Below, piece after piece: positions 23,201-35,200 of a DNA stretch of 64,000 nt. Source of the stretch: Carettochelys insculpta (lineage: Eukaryota > Chordata > Testudines > Carettochelyidae); contig NC_134137.1 of NCBI RefSeq assembly GCF_033958435.1, positions 106,898,501-106,962,500 on the forward strand. Direction: 5' to 3'. The number at the start of each line of letters is the position of its first letter. The stretch's first letter is position 1. Position numbers and translations under genes: made by a program. The notes under the pieces were generated by a model. That model saw only the letters and a program-made list of their open reading frames with translations. It searched no databases and was not told where the DNA came from.

Positions 23201-26200
23201 AGATGGCTTTCTCTGAAACTTACCTAGTTCACATTTTATTTAAGGTAGGCCATTTGCAGGCGGTGGCATTGGAGGTAAGACATCAGTAGCTTAGAATTTC
23301 TGCATTCAGGTTTGGGCAAAAGAGTTTGTCCCCCATAGCGGCAAACTAGCCAGAAGAAAAGTATGTCTGTGTGTATGCTAGAGTGTGGAGGGGGGAAGTT
23401 TTGACAAATACATAGATTAAGTATCCAGACTGGCGTTTTTACATTTTTTAGGACGAAACCTTCTGTATTTGTCTTTCCCTGTTCTTATTTTCTAAAATTG
23501 AGTACCTTTTTTCCCCATCTAATGTCTTCTTACACAGCTGATTGGAAATACAGGCATGCTGGTTTGATGGCTCTGTCAGCTATTGGAGAAGGTTGTCATC
23601 AACAGATGGAGGGAATTCTAAATGAGATAGTTAACTTCGTTTTACTTTTCCTCCAGGATCCTGTAAGTTTCGTGCAGTAGTTAATCATTAAAAATTTGTC
23701 ATTTAACTTTTGCTTTTATAAACACTTACTATTTGAGGGGAATATTATTTCAGCATCCAAGAGTGAGATATGCAGCCTGTAATGCTGTTGGACAAATGGC
23801 TACAGATTTTGCCCCGGGTTTCCAAAAGAAATTCCATGAGAAGGCAAGTAATAGACAATCTAAGATAATTTTATATTCTATTTGGAAAATTTTTTTGAAC
23901 ATGAATTATTCTGTTGTAGGTAATTGCAGCTCTTCTGCAGACCATGGAAGATCAAGGCAACCAGCGTGTCCAGGCTCATGCAGCTGCTGCACTCATTAAC
24001 TTTACTGAAGATTGTCCAAAATCACTGCTTATTCCATATCTGGATAATCTAGTGAAGCATCTTCATTCCACCATGGTGATTAAATTGCAGGAGGTATAAT
24101 GTGCTTAATGATTTTGGGGGTGTTTTTTATTGCTTTGCTAAAGTCTCCTTTCGAGTTTAAAATATCTATTTCTTATCCTATAGTAATTATTTGCCTTTTA
24201 AAATAGCTGAAATGAATTGCACATTCAGAACCTGCCTGTAATCCAAAAATTGAAAATTGTAAATAGTAATACTGTATGTGTAGAGTGTGACATTATTTTA
24301 AGAATTAATCTGCCCAACAGCCATATGGGAATAGAACACAATTTCAAACTAAACTTTTAAGTGGTGTAAGTTTTAGAGGCATACAATCTTTCTTTTTTAA
24401 TTCCAAGTTAATACAGAAAGGCACTAAGCTGGTTTTGGAACAAGTTGTGACTTCTATTGCATCGGTTGCCGATACCGCAGAGGAAAAATTTGTTCCCTAC
24501 TATGATTTATTTATGCCTTCCCTGAAACACATTGTTGAGAATGCCGTACAGAAGGAACTCAGGCTTTTAAGAGGAAAAACTATTGAATGCATCAGCCTAA
24601 TTGGCCTTGCTGTTGGAAAGGATAAGGTAAGTCTTTGAGATATGTAAATCAGAGAATCTATTTAAAGGCTTCTTGCATAATTTTATGTTGCATTTCCTTC
24701 ACTAACTGCTCAACCTTTGAATTTGTTGCTGGCATTCATATGGCCAGTTTTTTTTTAACTGGGGAGGGAAATAAATATTTTGGCTGGTTTCATTTGCATG
24801 GTTTTTGTTCTATCCCATATGTTGGCTTTTTAGTCTGTATTTCCAAGATTACCACATTAAAATTTATTCTTTGCTACATTCAGGAGTATGCTACATTATC
24901 CACAATATTAGATGCTGTTTCTTCTGGATGGGCAGTTCTGTGACATGGCTGCATATGTGGTTGGAGCTTTTCTAATGCACCTAGGGTTCTAAAAGGAAGA
25001 TATAAGAGAATGTTTTTGTAACCTTTGGAAAAGGGAGAAAAATCACGTTTTCTCTTTCTGTTTTTCTGGTCTTTTTAAATCTGATTTTAAAATTGATATA
25101 TGGAGCTTAGTTTATTTGTGTTTTATTTTATTTTTAAGCAAGTATCTGAAAACATTGATCTTCCTAACTTCCATGTGCTGCTTGCAGTGCCACCAGAACA
25201 CGCTTGCTGTTTGCTATGTTTCTTTGAATGGTATTCTTTATGTAAGAACCCAGATGAAACTTGACAGTGCAATTGCAGCAAGAAATTACGGGGGAAAGGG
25301 AAGTGAAAGCAAACAGGAATGTTATGTAGTATGTTTCCATTTAGTTGAATGACCTAATGCAGCAGTCCGCAACCAAAATAGCGAGAAGAGCCATTTTTTC
25401 AAATTCAGTTACAAAATCAATACTTCAAGAGCCACAATGTGTGTGAGAGAATACGAGACATTCCTTAATAAATAATGTCAAGGTACTTTTTTTGGCACCC
25501 CTCTTAAGAACAGCACACACACAATCATTTGTATCAGTTAGAAAGTTGCTTACCCCCCTTAGCCCCCAAATCCACCTCCAGTCTGCAAGCTTTACCATCC
25601 ATCTTGCAAACCCACCCCTCATCCCCAAGCTTAACCTCCGTTGGTCCCAGATCTGCTGCCCCCAGGATGAACTTGCTTCTGACAATGAGCTCTGCAAGCT
25701 GCTCCTCTGTGGCTGCCACCTCTCTCTCCCTCCCTCCCTCCCCCCACAACCCCTCTGCCACCATCTCACACAGCTGCACAGCTCCAGCAAGAGCAGACTT
25801 GGCTACCCCCACCCCCAGCTCTCCTGCTCACTTTCCCCACCTGCAGCGCAGGTGGCTCCCTGCCCTGCCATGCTGTAATAATGGAACTAAATTGAATTGG
25901 TTTAACAGTCGGATTCCTCCTGCTGCCCTGCTGGCTGTTAAACCAATTAAGTTTAGTTCTGTTATTTCAGCTGTGGCAGGCCAGGGAGCTGCAAGAGGCA
26001 TCAGTGGCAGCAGTGTCCGGGGCTGCAGGTTGCTAAACCCTGGCCTAATGGGAGGCTGAAATATTCAGATATCTGGGCATATGGGTAAATGGAGGTGCTG
26101 TTAACTAACAAGGCTATGTGAGGGACACTAGATTTGAATAATAATTTTCAGATAACTACAGTTATATTGTATTCCTTGGAAAAAGGTGAATAATGTGGGG

Positions 26201-29200
26201 AGAGCATGAGAACACAAATGTGGCAGGTAGTCCTGTTGCTTAAAGCAGTACAAAAAGTTATTTGCATAGTATGGTAATGAGCTAAGTGTAAGGATACACA
26301 GTAAAGCGCATTCTTGGTATGTGTCTGCACTGAAGATGTCTGATACAGTTCAGAATGTTTACTAGCTAATGTTGCTACCTTCTGCTGATTCTAGAAAGAA
26401 ATCAGAATAGACAGGAAAAACGCTCCTGGAAAGTTTGAATCCCCATGTCTTTCTGTATAAATGCTAAGAATTAGAATAAGTACTTAGCTCTCATTCCACT
26501 TTTGAAAGGGGCATCAACATTATCCCCCTCTGCAAGAAAAGTGAAGTACAGGATGAACCTCTGTAACCCAGAACTCTCATCTAAGCACATCCGTAATCTG
26601 ACCAGGTGACTGCTTACCATGAGTGTGGCCAAGTTTCTCATATTTCCATAAAGTGTGTTTCCAGCCACCAGTCCTGGCTCTGAGTGGTCTGTGCTATTAT
26701 TAGCTGTAATTTACCCCTAAATGTCTAAGAGCCCAGTAGGCAATGGAAGTGTTGGCAATGTGTTAGACAATATTGACTTCTCATTCAGGTCCCCAGGGTG
26801 CCGGATGAGAGAGGTACAACTTGTGCAGATTAATTTGAGGCCATGGATGATTTGGAGTAGAACTTGAGTCTTATGCCTCCAAATCCAGTGTGCACGCTGC
26901 AGGTGCCTTCTGCTTCTGATTTTATCTTACAGCAGTGATTCTCCATTGGTTACCATTGTGGGCTGCATAAGCTGCTGTATGTTGCGGAACACACAATAAA
27001 ATCTCTTACCTAGATTGTTGGAAGAGTGGGAAGAGGCGGTTAATAGAATATTGTGGTTGAGAATTACACTTTATCAATAGAAAACCAGTTTTGAAAGAAA
27101 TAGAAGGGAATAAAGTATAAAGTAGCATGCAGGTATTCACCAATCCAGTAGAAGTACTACACTTGCATATTGGTTGGTTTCTTTAAATGCCTAGGTACAG
27201 GTAAAGTTTTCTACACAGTATGTTACTTTATGACACTGCACATCACTGTGGGCAGGGCATGATGTACATCCAGATAACTAAAAATACACAGTACTAAAGC
27301 TATATGGAACATAATTTAATTTTTATTTGATTCAGTAGGCACTTCAGGATCTTGGCAGTGCCTTGGTCATCATCAGCATCAATTATCATTGTAGATGGTG
27401 TAGGAGCTTGGACTGTATCTGTAATGACCGTGTAACACAGCTGCTTTTTCAATAAATCTCTAATACTAGCCTGCTTGTCTTGCTACGTCTGCATAAAAGT
27501 AGTGTGTGAAACATACACTTGTATAACGTGTTTGACAATATATTAATCCCAGTTACCAGATTTGAAGATTTGTGTTGGGAGAGATCAGAAATACCAGTTA
27601 ATTTGAGCTTTCTGGTTAATTGAGTGCTGGATAACAGCTTTACAGTAGCACCTTTCATTTCAACAGTGGCAATGTTGACCAAGAGCATTTTAAATAGGCA
27701 TAGTAAGTCAAAAGATTAGTTTGTTAAAGTTAACAAGTTTACTGTATGGTTGGCATGGCATGGCTGAGTGCCTGGAGAGCATGACTACAGAGCCTCCCTA
27801 CAAATACGGGGAATCCTTCCTGGTGCAAGACCCCATTAGCCAAAGACTGTTCTCTTCCTTCATCTTCTACCCCTTCCATTCCCTACCCCAACCCTAACAC
27901 TGGGCTGCCAAATGTGCCTGCCTGACAAAGACAGGATTTACTGTACAGGGCACACTGGTCCCACACTGATGGACTGATTTCTAGCACTCTCCTATCCAGA
28001 GACCAGCCCCCGCATCTAAAGCTTGCCCCCTATGTGCTATTGCACTTCCACTCTGCAGCACTAGGCCCCTATTCCCCAGGTCCTCTGGCCTCTTATCTCA
28101 ACTTTGCAGTAGTGCTGCCCACCTGCTGCTGCAGTCCTAGTGCTGGGGAGCCTGATACAGAGAGTCACTGGACACAGTCCTGCAGGATGAGGGCTACTGA
28201 ATACAACTTAGCCTCCTGATAGTGCTGCTGAGCCCGATTCACTCCCTGCTGTGAGTGGCAGGTGTGATGATGCTGGGCCCTATGTACACCCTTCCCTCTC
28301 CCCACTTCCCCCCCACTGGCTCTGCAGCTAGGGTAAGTGCCCCTCCTGCCTCACCCTAGTTACGGGCCTGAAGATGTCACATGGACCACAGTTGAGAATC
28401 ACTGCCGCCTGACCATAGCGAAGGTTACATCTTCAGTGGAAGATTAGTCTCAAGAGTATATTATCTTATTCTGTGATAGGAATGTTTGCTTTTAAGCTGA
28501 ATTCCTCTAAAATCATAGAGTATTATGTGCCTCAACGCGAAGTAAGCACTGACTGTTACGAAATTTCACCATGTTGTATTTTTACTAGTTTATGCAGGAC
28601 GCATCAGATGTGATGCAGCTGTTGCTGAAGACACAGACAGACTTCAGTGATCTAGAAGATGATGACCCCCAGGTATGTCAGAAGATGCTCACTTATATAG
28701 CAAGTATCTGGTACCTAATATTTAATGTCCTTCATTCTCTTGCTTTTTATGGAAAATTTATGAAGTGCCACATGCAACATAAGTGTGTAACTGTTTAAAA
28801 AAATTAGCTGCTGAGTTTTTTTGGCCACAGAGAAGCACTCCTAAGTCTACTACAATGCATGGGATCTACATAGCGTAGAAGTGGTTTAAAAGTGAAATTT
28901 CATTGAATGAAAGGATTTGAGAAGGAACTTGCAATGCAGGCATCAGCATCAAACTTCATTTATGTGCAACTCTTATGCTAGTCTCTTAAGCATTGAACCC
29001 ATTTACTATATTCTTATCGTAAACAGTTTTATAGTGGTTTCACTGTGAAAATGATTACAAATGAATTAAGATTTTGACATAACTTCCATGTTAAATGAGT
29101 TGAAATGCCACTGTTTTATAAATGTTAGCATAATGCAAATTCTGCTTCAGATCTGTAGACCCAAGTGGTCATTTTTGATATCAGCTTTAACATAACAGAC

Positions 29201-32200
29201 TTTAATTTGTGAATGCACAAGATAGAATAAAATGTAGCTTTACTGTGCTGCATTTTTTCAACAGTACATTAATACAAAAGTTGTCAGAAAACAGAACCTC
29301 TGAGGCAGCAGGAAAAGATGTAGTAAATAACATTTTCATACATCTTTTACTTACTGTACTGGATCCTGACCTTCTACCTTAAGATCTATTGTGTAAGTTC
29401 CTCTTCCCAAAAATACGCCTTCCACGCTCATACAGTGGCAGCAGGCTTTGTCAGTTTCTCCAATGACGGCTGCTCTGAGTCACTGGCATTTTTTTGTGAG
29501 GGGAGCAGAAGGGAGTGGGGGAGCCTGGCAGGAGTGGGTGGGCAATAAACACTCATATTTAACAGACTTTTGGGTTTAATGGACACCCCTCCCCTCCATT
29601 AGTCCATTAAATCCAGGGTTTACTGTATGGAGACATACCTATCTTGTCGAACTGGAAGGGATCTCCAGAGGTCCTCAGTGCCAGTCTCCTGCCCTCACAG
29701 CAGGGCCTGTCACCAATCTTGACAGGTTTCTTTTTTTTTAATATATTTGCCCTAGATCCCTAAATGGCCCCCTCAAGGATTGTACTCACAATGGGTTTAG
29801 CAGGCCAGTGCTCAGATCACTGAGATTCCTCCCCCCAGTGGCTGTCTGCTCATTCAAAAAGCTGTTTTTCAAACCATCCCTGATTCGCATTACATTTGTC
29901 TCTGCTTTACTGATTGCCCTTGAGTCCCAGATGTTCATAAACACTGCCCAGAATATCTGCCTCTGCCCTCCTTTGCATTTGATATTTTCTGAAGACAGTT
30001 GTCATGTTATGTCATGTAATTTCTACCAGTCATTTCTGCTCCTCTTTTTAGAGATGGGACTGATAAATAGTTTGCATAGAATTATAGGATTATGAGTCTT
30101 CCCTACCAGAAGTCCTGTAGGAAAATACAATCAGCCCTTTGCATCCTTATGTTTAAACCTTAGTTCAGTTTTCAGGGTAAGCTAAGCTCTTTCCATGGCT
30201 GCTTTTTCTTTTAGTTGATACAGCTGAGTCCCTAGAGAATTTGTATACCTGTCTAACACACTAAACACTCCTGTACTAAGCTTACTTTTGCCCTTTCAAA
30301 ATCTCCAGCAGAGAGAATTGTCGCTTTAACTCTGACCATGACTAAAGTTAAGAGCAAAGTCTCTTGAGGCCTCCACACTCTTTTCCATAACTGAGGGTAT
30401 GGCTACACTTGAGAATAAAGTTGAATTTGTTAAAGCTGACTTCTTAACACTAGATTTTTGTGAAGTTGAAAGTCCACACCTGCTCAAAAAGTTGACTTAG
30501 TGTGTCCCTGGTAAATTGTCAAAGTTCAACTATTGCAGCAGTGCATTGTGGGCACCTATTCCACAGTTCCTGCAGACTTATTGCATTTTTTTTGCCAGTT
30601 TGTTATGGGGGGTGGGGAAATGTACCATAAGTGGTAGTGGGTGTGTGATGTCGTCATCCCAGGGTGCCTTGCCCTCACCCCCTGCCATTGAAAACAAACA
30701 TCCATTTTCCAAAGCCTGCCCCTGACTTGGGAACACTTCCTAGAGTCTAACCTTGTGGTGACTGGCACCTTCAGAGCTGGCTATTTATGAGCCAGACTTC
30801 CTAGACCGCAAAAAAAGTGGCCTGGCTGTGACTCAAGATGCTTCCTAGAGTCCAGCCCTGTGGAGATTGACAGCATGCTAGTCGGGCCAATCTGCATGTG
30901 ATGAACAGGCCTCTGTTAGTTTCAAGGACTGAGAGTTAAGCTTTGGAACTGTTTGGAGGTACAGTAGGATAGCAAAGAAGAAAATTACTGGTGCACTGAG
31001 AGAGGATTTTTGGGTTCCCACTTCACTATCCAGATGTGTCCAACATGGGCCATAGAGTTCGTCAGAGGCTATTTGAGAGAGCGTGGCATGTCCCAGTCAT
31101 TCAGCACCTGTTCGCCCCACTCAAGAATTACTTTGTCTGTGAATAGCAAGGATTCCCTTGCCTTTTCTGGTAAAGACGCACTAGCTCAACTGACTGTGTG
31201 GGAGAGGGAAAGGAAGAGAGGCCCACAAGCTCCATTACTTCACAGGAAATTGTCCTGCAAGCTGCACACTTTGAGACGGAAGTGTGGCCCTGCAGGGAGA
31301 GTGTAGGAAACCTTTCTTCTGAGAACTGTTGGGGTGACTTTTTTAAAAAGGCAGAAAAAACAACTGTTTTCAGAAAATACTGGCTGCAGAAGAGGGCAGA
31401 GGCAGATGTTCTGGACAGTGTTTATGAACAGCTGGATGACCAGGGCAATTAGTGAAGTACAATGCAATACAAATCAGGGATTCTTTGAAAAACAGCTTTG
31501 TGAAAGAGCAGGTAGCCAAATGAATCATTTGCACTTAATTATTGTTACACCCTTCCCCTGCAGCTGATGTGTGCTTGACCTTTACTGAAAGCACCTCCAA
31601 CTGCACCCCACCCCATTTTAACCAGTAAAGGACACTTTATGGCACTTTCACAATGCCATATTTTTATATAGAGGATGAGGTTGTCCTTGCCCTCCCCAAG
31701 TCTGCTTCATTCTGGGCCCTCAGCAAGGAGAAACAAGAGAACATGGTGTGGAGGCCATGATTGTGCATTATGTGGAGGGGGACCATCTGCAGTTCCAGCA
31801 GGGACTGCTTTAAAATGTAAGAGCTGCATGGTGGGAGGGAGAGCGTGAGCCCTGTGAAATGCAGAAAACAGCTTTCTCAGTCTCGGCTGCTAAATCCTGA
31901 TGAGGTACGCTCCTGAGCTCTGCTCTCCAAGTTCTGCTCTCCAGAAAGAGAATGAATTCAGAATTCCTGGGCTGATGTCACTTGCTTCCTGCACACCTGG
32001 AGAGTAGTGGAGGTGAAGTAATGACCAGAAAGCACACATTGGGGGCATTATGGGATACTTTTGCAGGCAAATAAAATCTATTTTAATAATGCTGCCATCT
32101 GCATTAGCATAAGCTTGACTTTGAAAAATCTATTTTTGTGTTACTCCTTGAAAAATGGGGTTTACAAAAGTCAACCTTATAGCCTCTTAAAATCAACTTA

Positions 32201-35200
32201 ATGAGCCCTGTGGTGAAGCTAAGTCCCTTAAATTTGAAGCAGGGGGCAGGACTCAATGACCTCTTAAGGTCCCTTTCATCCCTAGGATTCTATGATTGTG
32301 AGGTTTTTATCCCCTCAGGTAGGTCAGGCCTAAGACTCATTTGTGAAGCATCTGCATGAAGTCATCACCCTTGTCACTTCAGAAGCTTGCTTTGCGAAGA
32401 ACAATCATTTCAGGGTAGATTAGAGAGGAAGAATAATGGTATTACCAGCAGAAAATAGTTAAAGTAGTCAAAACAGGATGGCAAGGAATTTTCATAGACA
32501 TTCTAACAAAGTTCCTCTCTTCAGGATATTTCCTACTAGCAGATTTGCCCCCAGAGTTGCTTGGCCTTTAACTCTCTATTAAGGTTTATTGAGGAAACTA
32601 CTGAATGTGGTGCTCCTAGGCCTTACAGTTTAGGAAGAGTTCTTGATCAAACAGGCAAACTTGCTAAAATATAGCAGATGGACAAGAAGTCCATATCAGG
32701 TTGAGAGGTTCCATTATGGTTTTTGTATACCTGTGCCCCTGTGGAAACTTTCTTCACCTGTCAGTGAAGGTTAAAAGATTGTATTAACTTTCTAGCAGTA
32801 CACTCATCCCTCATTTAATGAGTACTTGCTAATACGAGGAACATATATACCTACCTTTTATTCAATGTATGAGTGAACTTCCCCCACTTATGAGTGGTGT
32901 CCGTGACTGCGGGGGTGGGGTGGGGTGGGGTGAGGAGACCTGCAGCCTTGCAGCTGGCTCAGCTCCAGCCGTGGGGTCCCTGGGGGTGGGGGGCGGAGAG
33001 GAAGAGAGCGAGAAAGAAAGAGACCCGCAGCTGGAGCCTTCTCCCTCCCTTCCCTCAGACATGCAGCTATCTGACAGCCCTTCGGCTGGAGGAAGAGAGG
33101 GAGAAGGCTCTTAGCCTGGTTCCCTTCCCTGCAATGGCGGAAATGTGAAACTGACTAGCCATGAGCTGATCAGTTTCCTGGCCGCACAAGCCATGGGGAG
33201 ACTGGAACCAGCCTGCCCCTGGTTCCCAGCTCCTGCCACTCTGGGAGCCAGGAAACTGACCAGCCCTGGTGATTCCTGGCTCCCCTCCCCTTGCAGGAAA
33301 ATTTGAGTTATGCAGGGGTTGCTGGAACAGCCCCTGGGTAACTCCAGGGTTTACTGTATTAGACCCCCCACCTGCCCTGCAGACCTCACCCTCAGCCAGG
33401 TTTTTACTGCCCCTTATGGTCCCAACCTCCTCCAGCCTTAGACCTTCCCCGGCCTTATGCATCCCTCAACAGCCCCAACCTTAGACACTCCTCCTCTCAC
33501 TGCCTCTTCACCTGGGCTGCTAGGCTGGGTGGCTCCCCCAGCCCTCCTGCTCCCATCAATTAACTCAAGTGTTAAGGTCTCAGCACCTAGGCATAAAATA
33601 ATTGCTATCCCTAGTGACAGAGATTGCTGGAGATGGCAGCTGTTATTGCTATTGATAGATATCTGCCTGAGGCAGCAGTATTAAGAAACTGCAGATGGCT
33701 TCTTTAACAGCCACATTGATCTGGGAACTGCACAGCTGGCGATCTTTAACAAATCTAATGGGACCCATGTTTGGGTCCCAACCCATAGGTTGGAAATCCC
33801 TGCTCTATGTACATACACTACATCCTATTTCTGGTGCCAAACTATACAAATACCTCAGAAAAGTACCTAAACTCAACTGGTGTATGTCAAGCTGCAAGCC
33901 CTTGGAACAAATTGGAGACTTTTACGTGTATTTTCATAGGAATTTAGTGTTTGTTTGCCTACAAGCTGAAATTTGGGAACCAGTTGTGCTCATATATCAA
34001 AGGATGAGTGTGTATTAAAGGTAAGATGTATTTTGCAGATTGTAGACATTGGATTAATGAGATGTTCTGTTTAAACTCAATCCATTTGAGATGCACTATT
34101 GCACCCCTTCTTATTCTTCCTCTGTGACAAACTACAGTTCTGTGCAAAACTGGATTAATTCCCTTGAGTCATTCTGTACCTGCTTTTATGCCCTTACCTT
34201 CTTAAATGTTCTGGTTTTTTGTTTTTTTTGTTTTTTTTTGTTTTTCCCCCCTGTGTCTTGTGTTTCCGTGACTGTATCTGAAACTTGTTTCCCTCAAAAC
34301 ACGCGTGGTAGATTACGACTTGTGTACCTTTTTTGGAGTCAAAGGTTCAGTAAATCTTAATGTGCAAATTGTGTAATTTTCTTCGTAAGAAGTAGACTTT
34401 TGGAGACCGTGAGGGTAAAAGTAGTTCCACTGCAGGGACATCACCCGTATCCAAGCCAGCAGATTGGAAACTTGAAGATAAAGGATTTCCTAGGCATTGC
34501 TTTTCTGATGGTACAGGTTAATGTGGTGATGTGTAACATCTATCTTGTTACAAACCACTTACAGATAGAACTGACTACTACTACTTTGCTTTGAGCTCCA
34601 TTTTTGAATTTTGGCAATATATGAACAAAGAATAGCAATTGGGGAGGGCAGGACAAGGTTTAAAATATAATAGCTGTCCTTAAGCCAGTCATTGGCTTCT
34701 GAATCACCAGTGCTCATCTTGGGAAAACCTCCCTCAGCATGAAAAGAGCGACCATCTGGCATTTATACAGTATCTTTCACAGATGTACAGTTAGCTTGTC
34801 TTGAACGCCCCAAGCAAGGACTTTATTGGCATAGTGAACCATGCATCACATGAGTGTACGAAACTGGCTGCAGAAGTAGTGAGCAGCCCAGAGTCAGGTA
34901 GCTTGTTCATAGAGTGTGGTTATGTGGGAGTTTCTGGTAATCATTGTCTCTTCCATTCTGTCAAATTCAGTGAGCTGATATCCGTATGTGCAGCACTGTC
35001 CAGATAGGATTTCTGTTGCACAGTTGGTGGCAGGGTACATCCCAGCTATCACAGAACAGTTTTAAATGTGGCATTTGCTGTATTTTGGTCATCAGTTTGT
35101 TGACTATGTTCTGATGTTGGCTGTCTGATGGTGGAGATACATTGTCTAGGACTAGAAACCATACCAGATTTTTGTTGGCCTCAATATGCCTGTGATAATT

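Larger units (their letters stand above)
19670..23537. other. IPO5 intron
   Basis: It holds a TG microsatellite (20553-20575), an inverted-repeat element (21673-21973) and a G/C-richer patch at 22165-22345 that may be a further repeat. The rest shows no identifiable features. Confidence 0.7.
24627..28588. other. IPO5 intron
   Basis: It contains hAT copy 2 (25360-26042), inverted-repeat copy 3 (26554-26820) and LTR-like repeat B (27170-27720). Stretches 24627-25350 and 27720-28588 are unassigned. Confidence 0.75.

Noticed and set aside
29760..29830. Possible tRNA gene (A-box and B-box-like sequence)
   Set aside because: It is the head of a SINE: the B box is degraded, stems do not pair, and a CR1-like tail follows.
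32862..33484. Several overlapping ORFs on both strands
   Set aside because: They arise from the G/C-rich core of a pogo-like element. No frame shows recognisable protein motifs.
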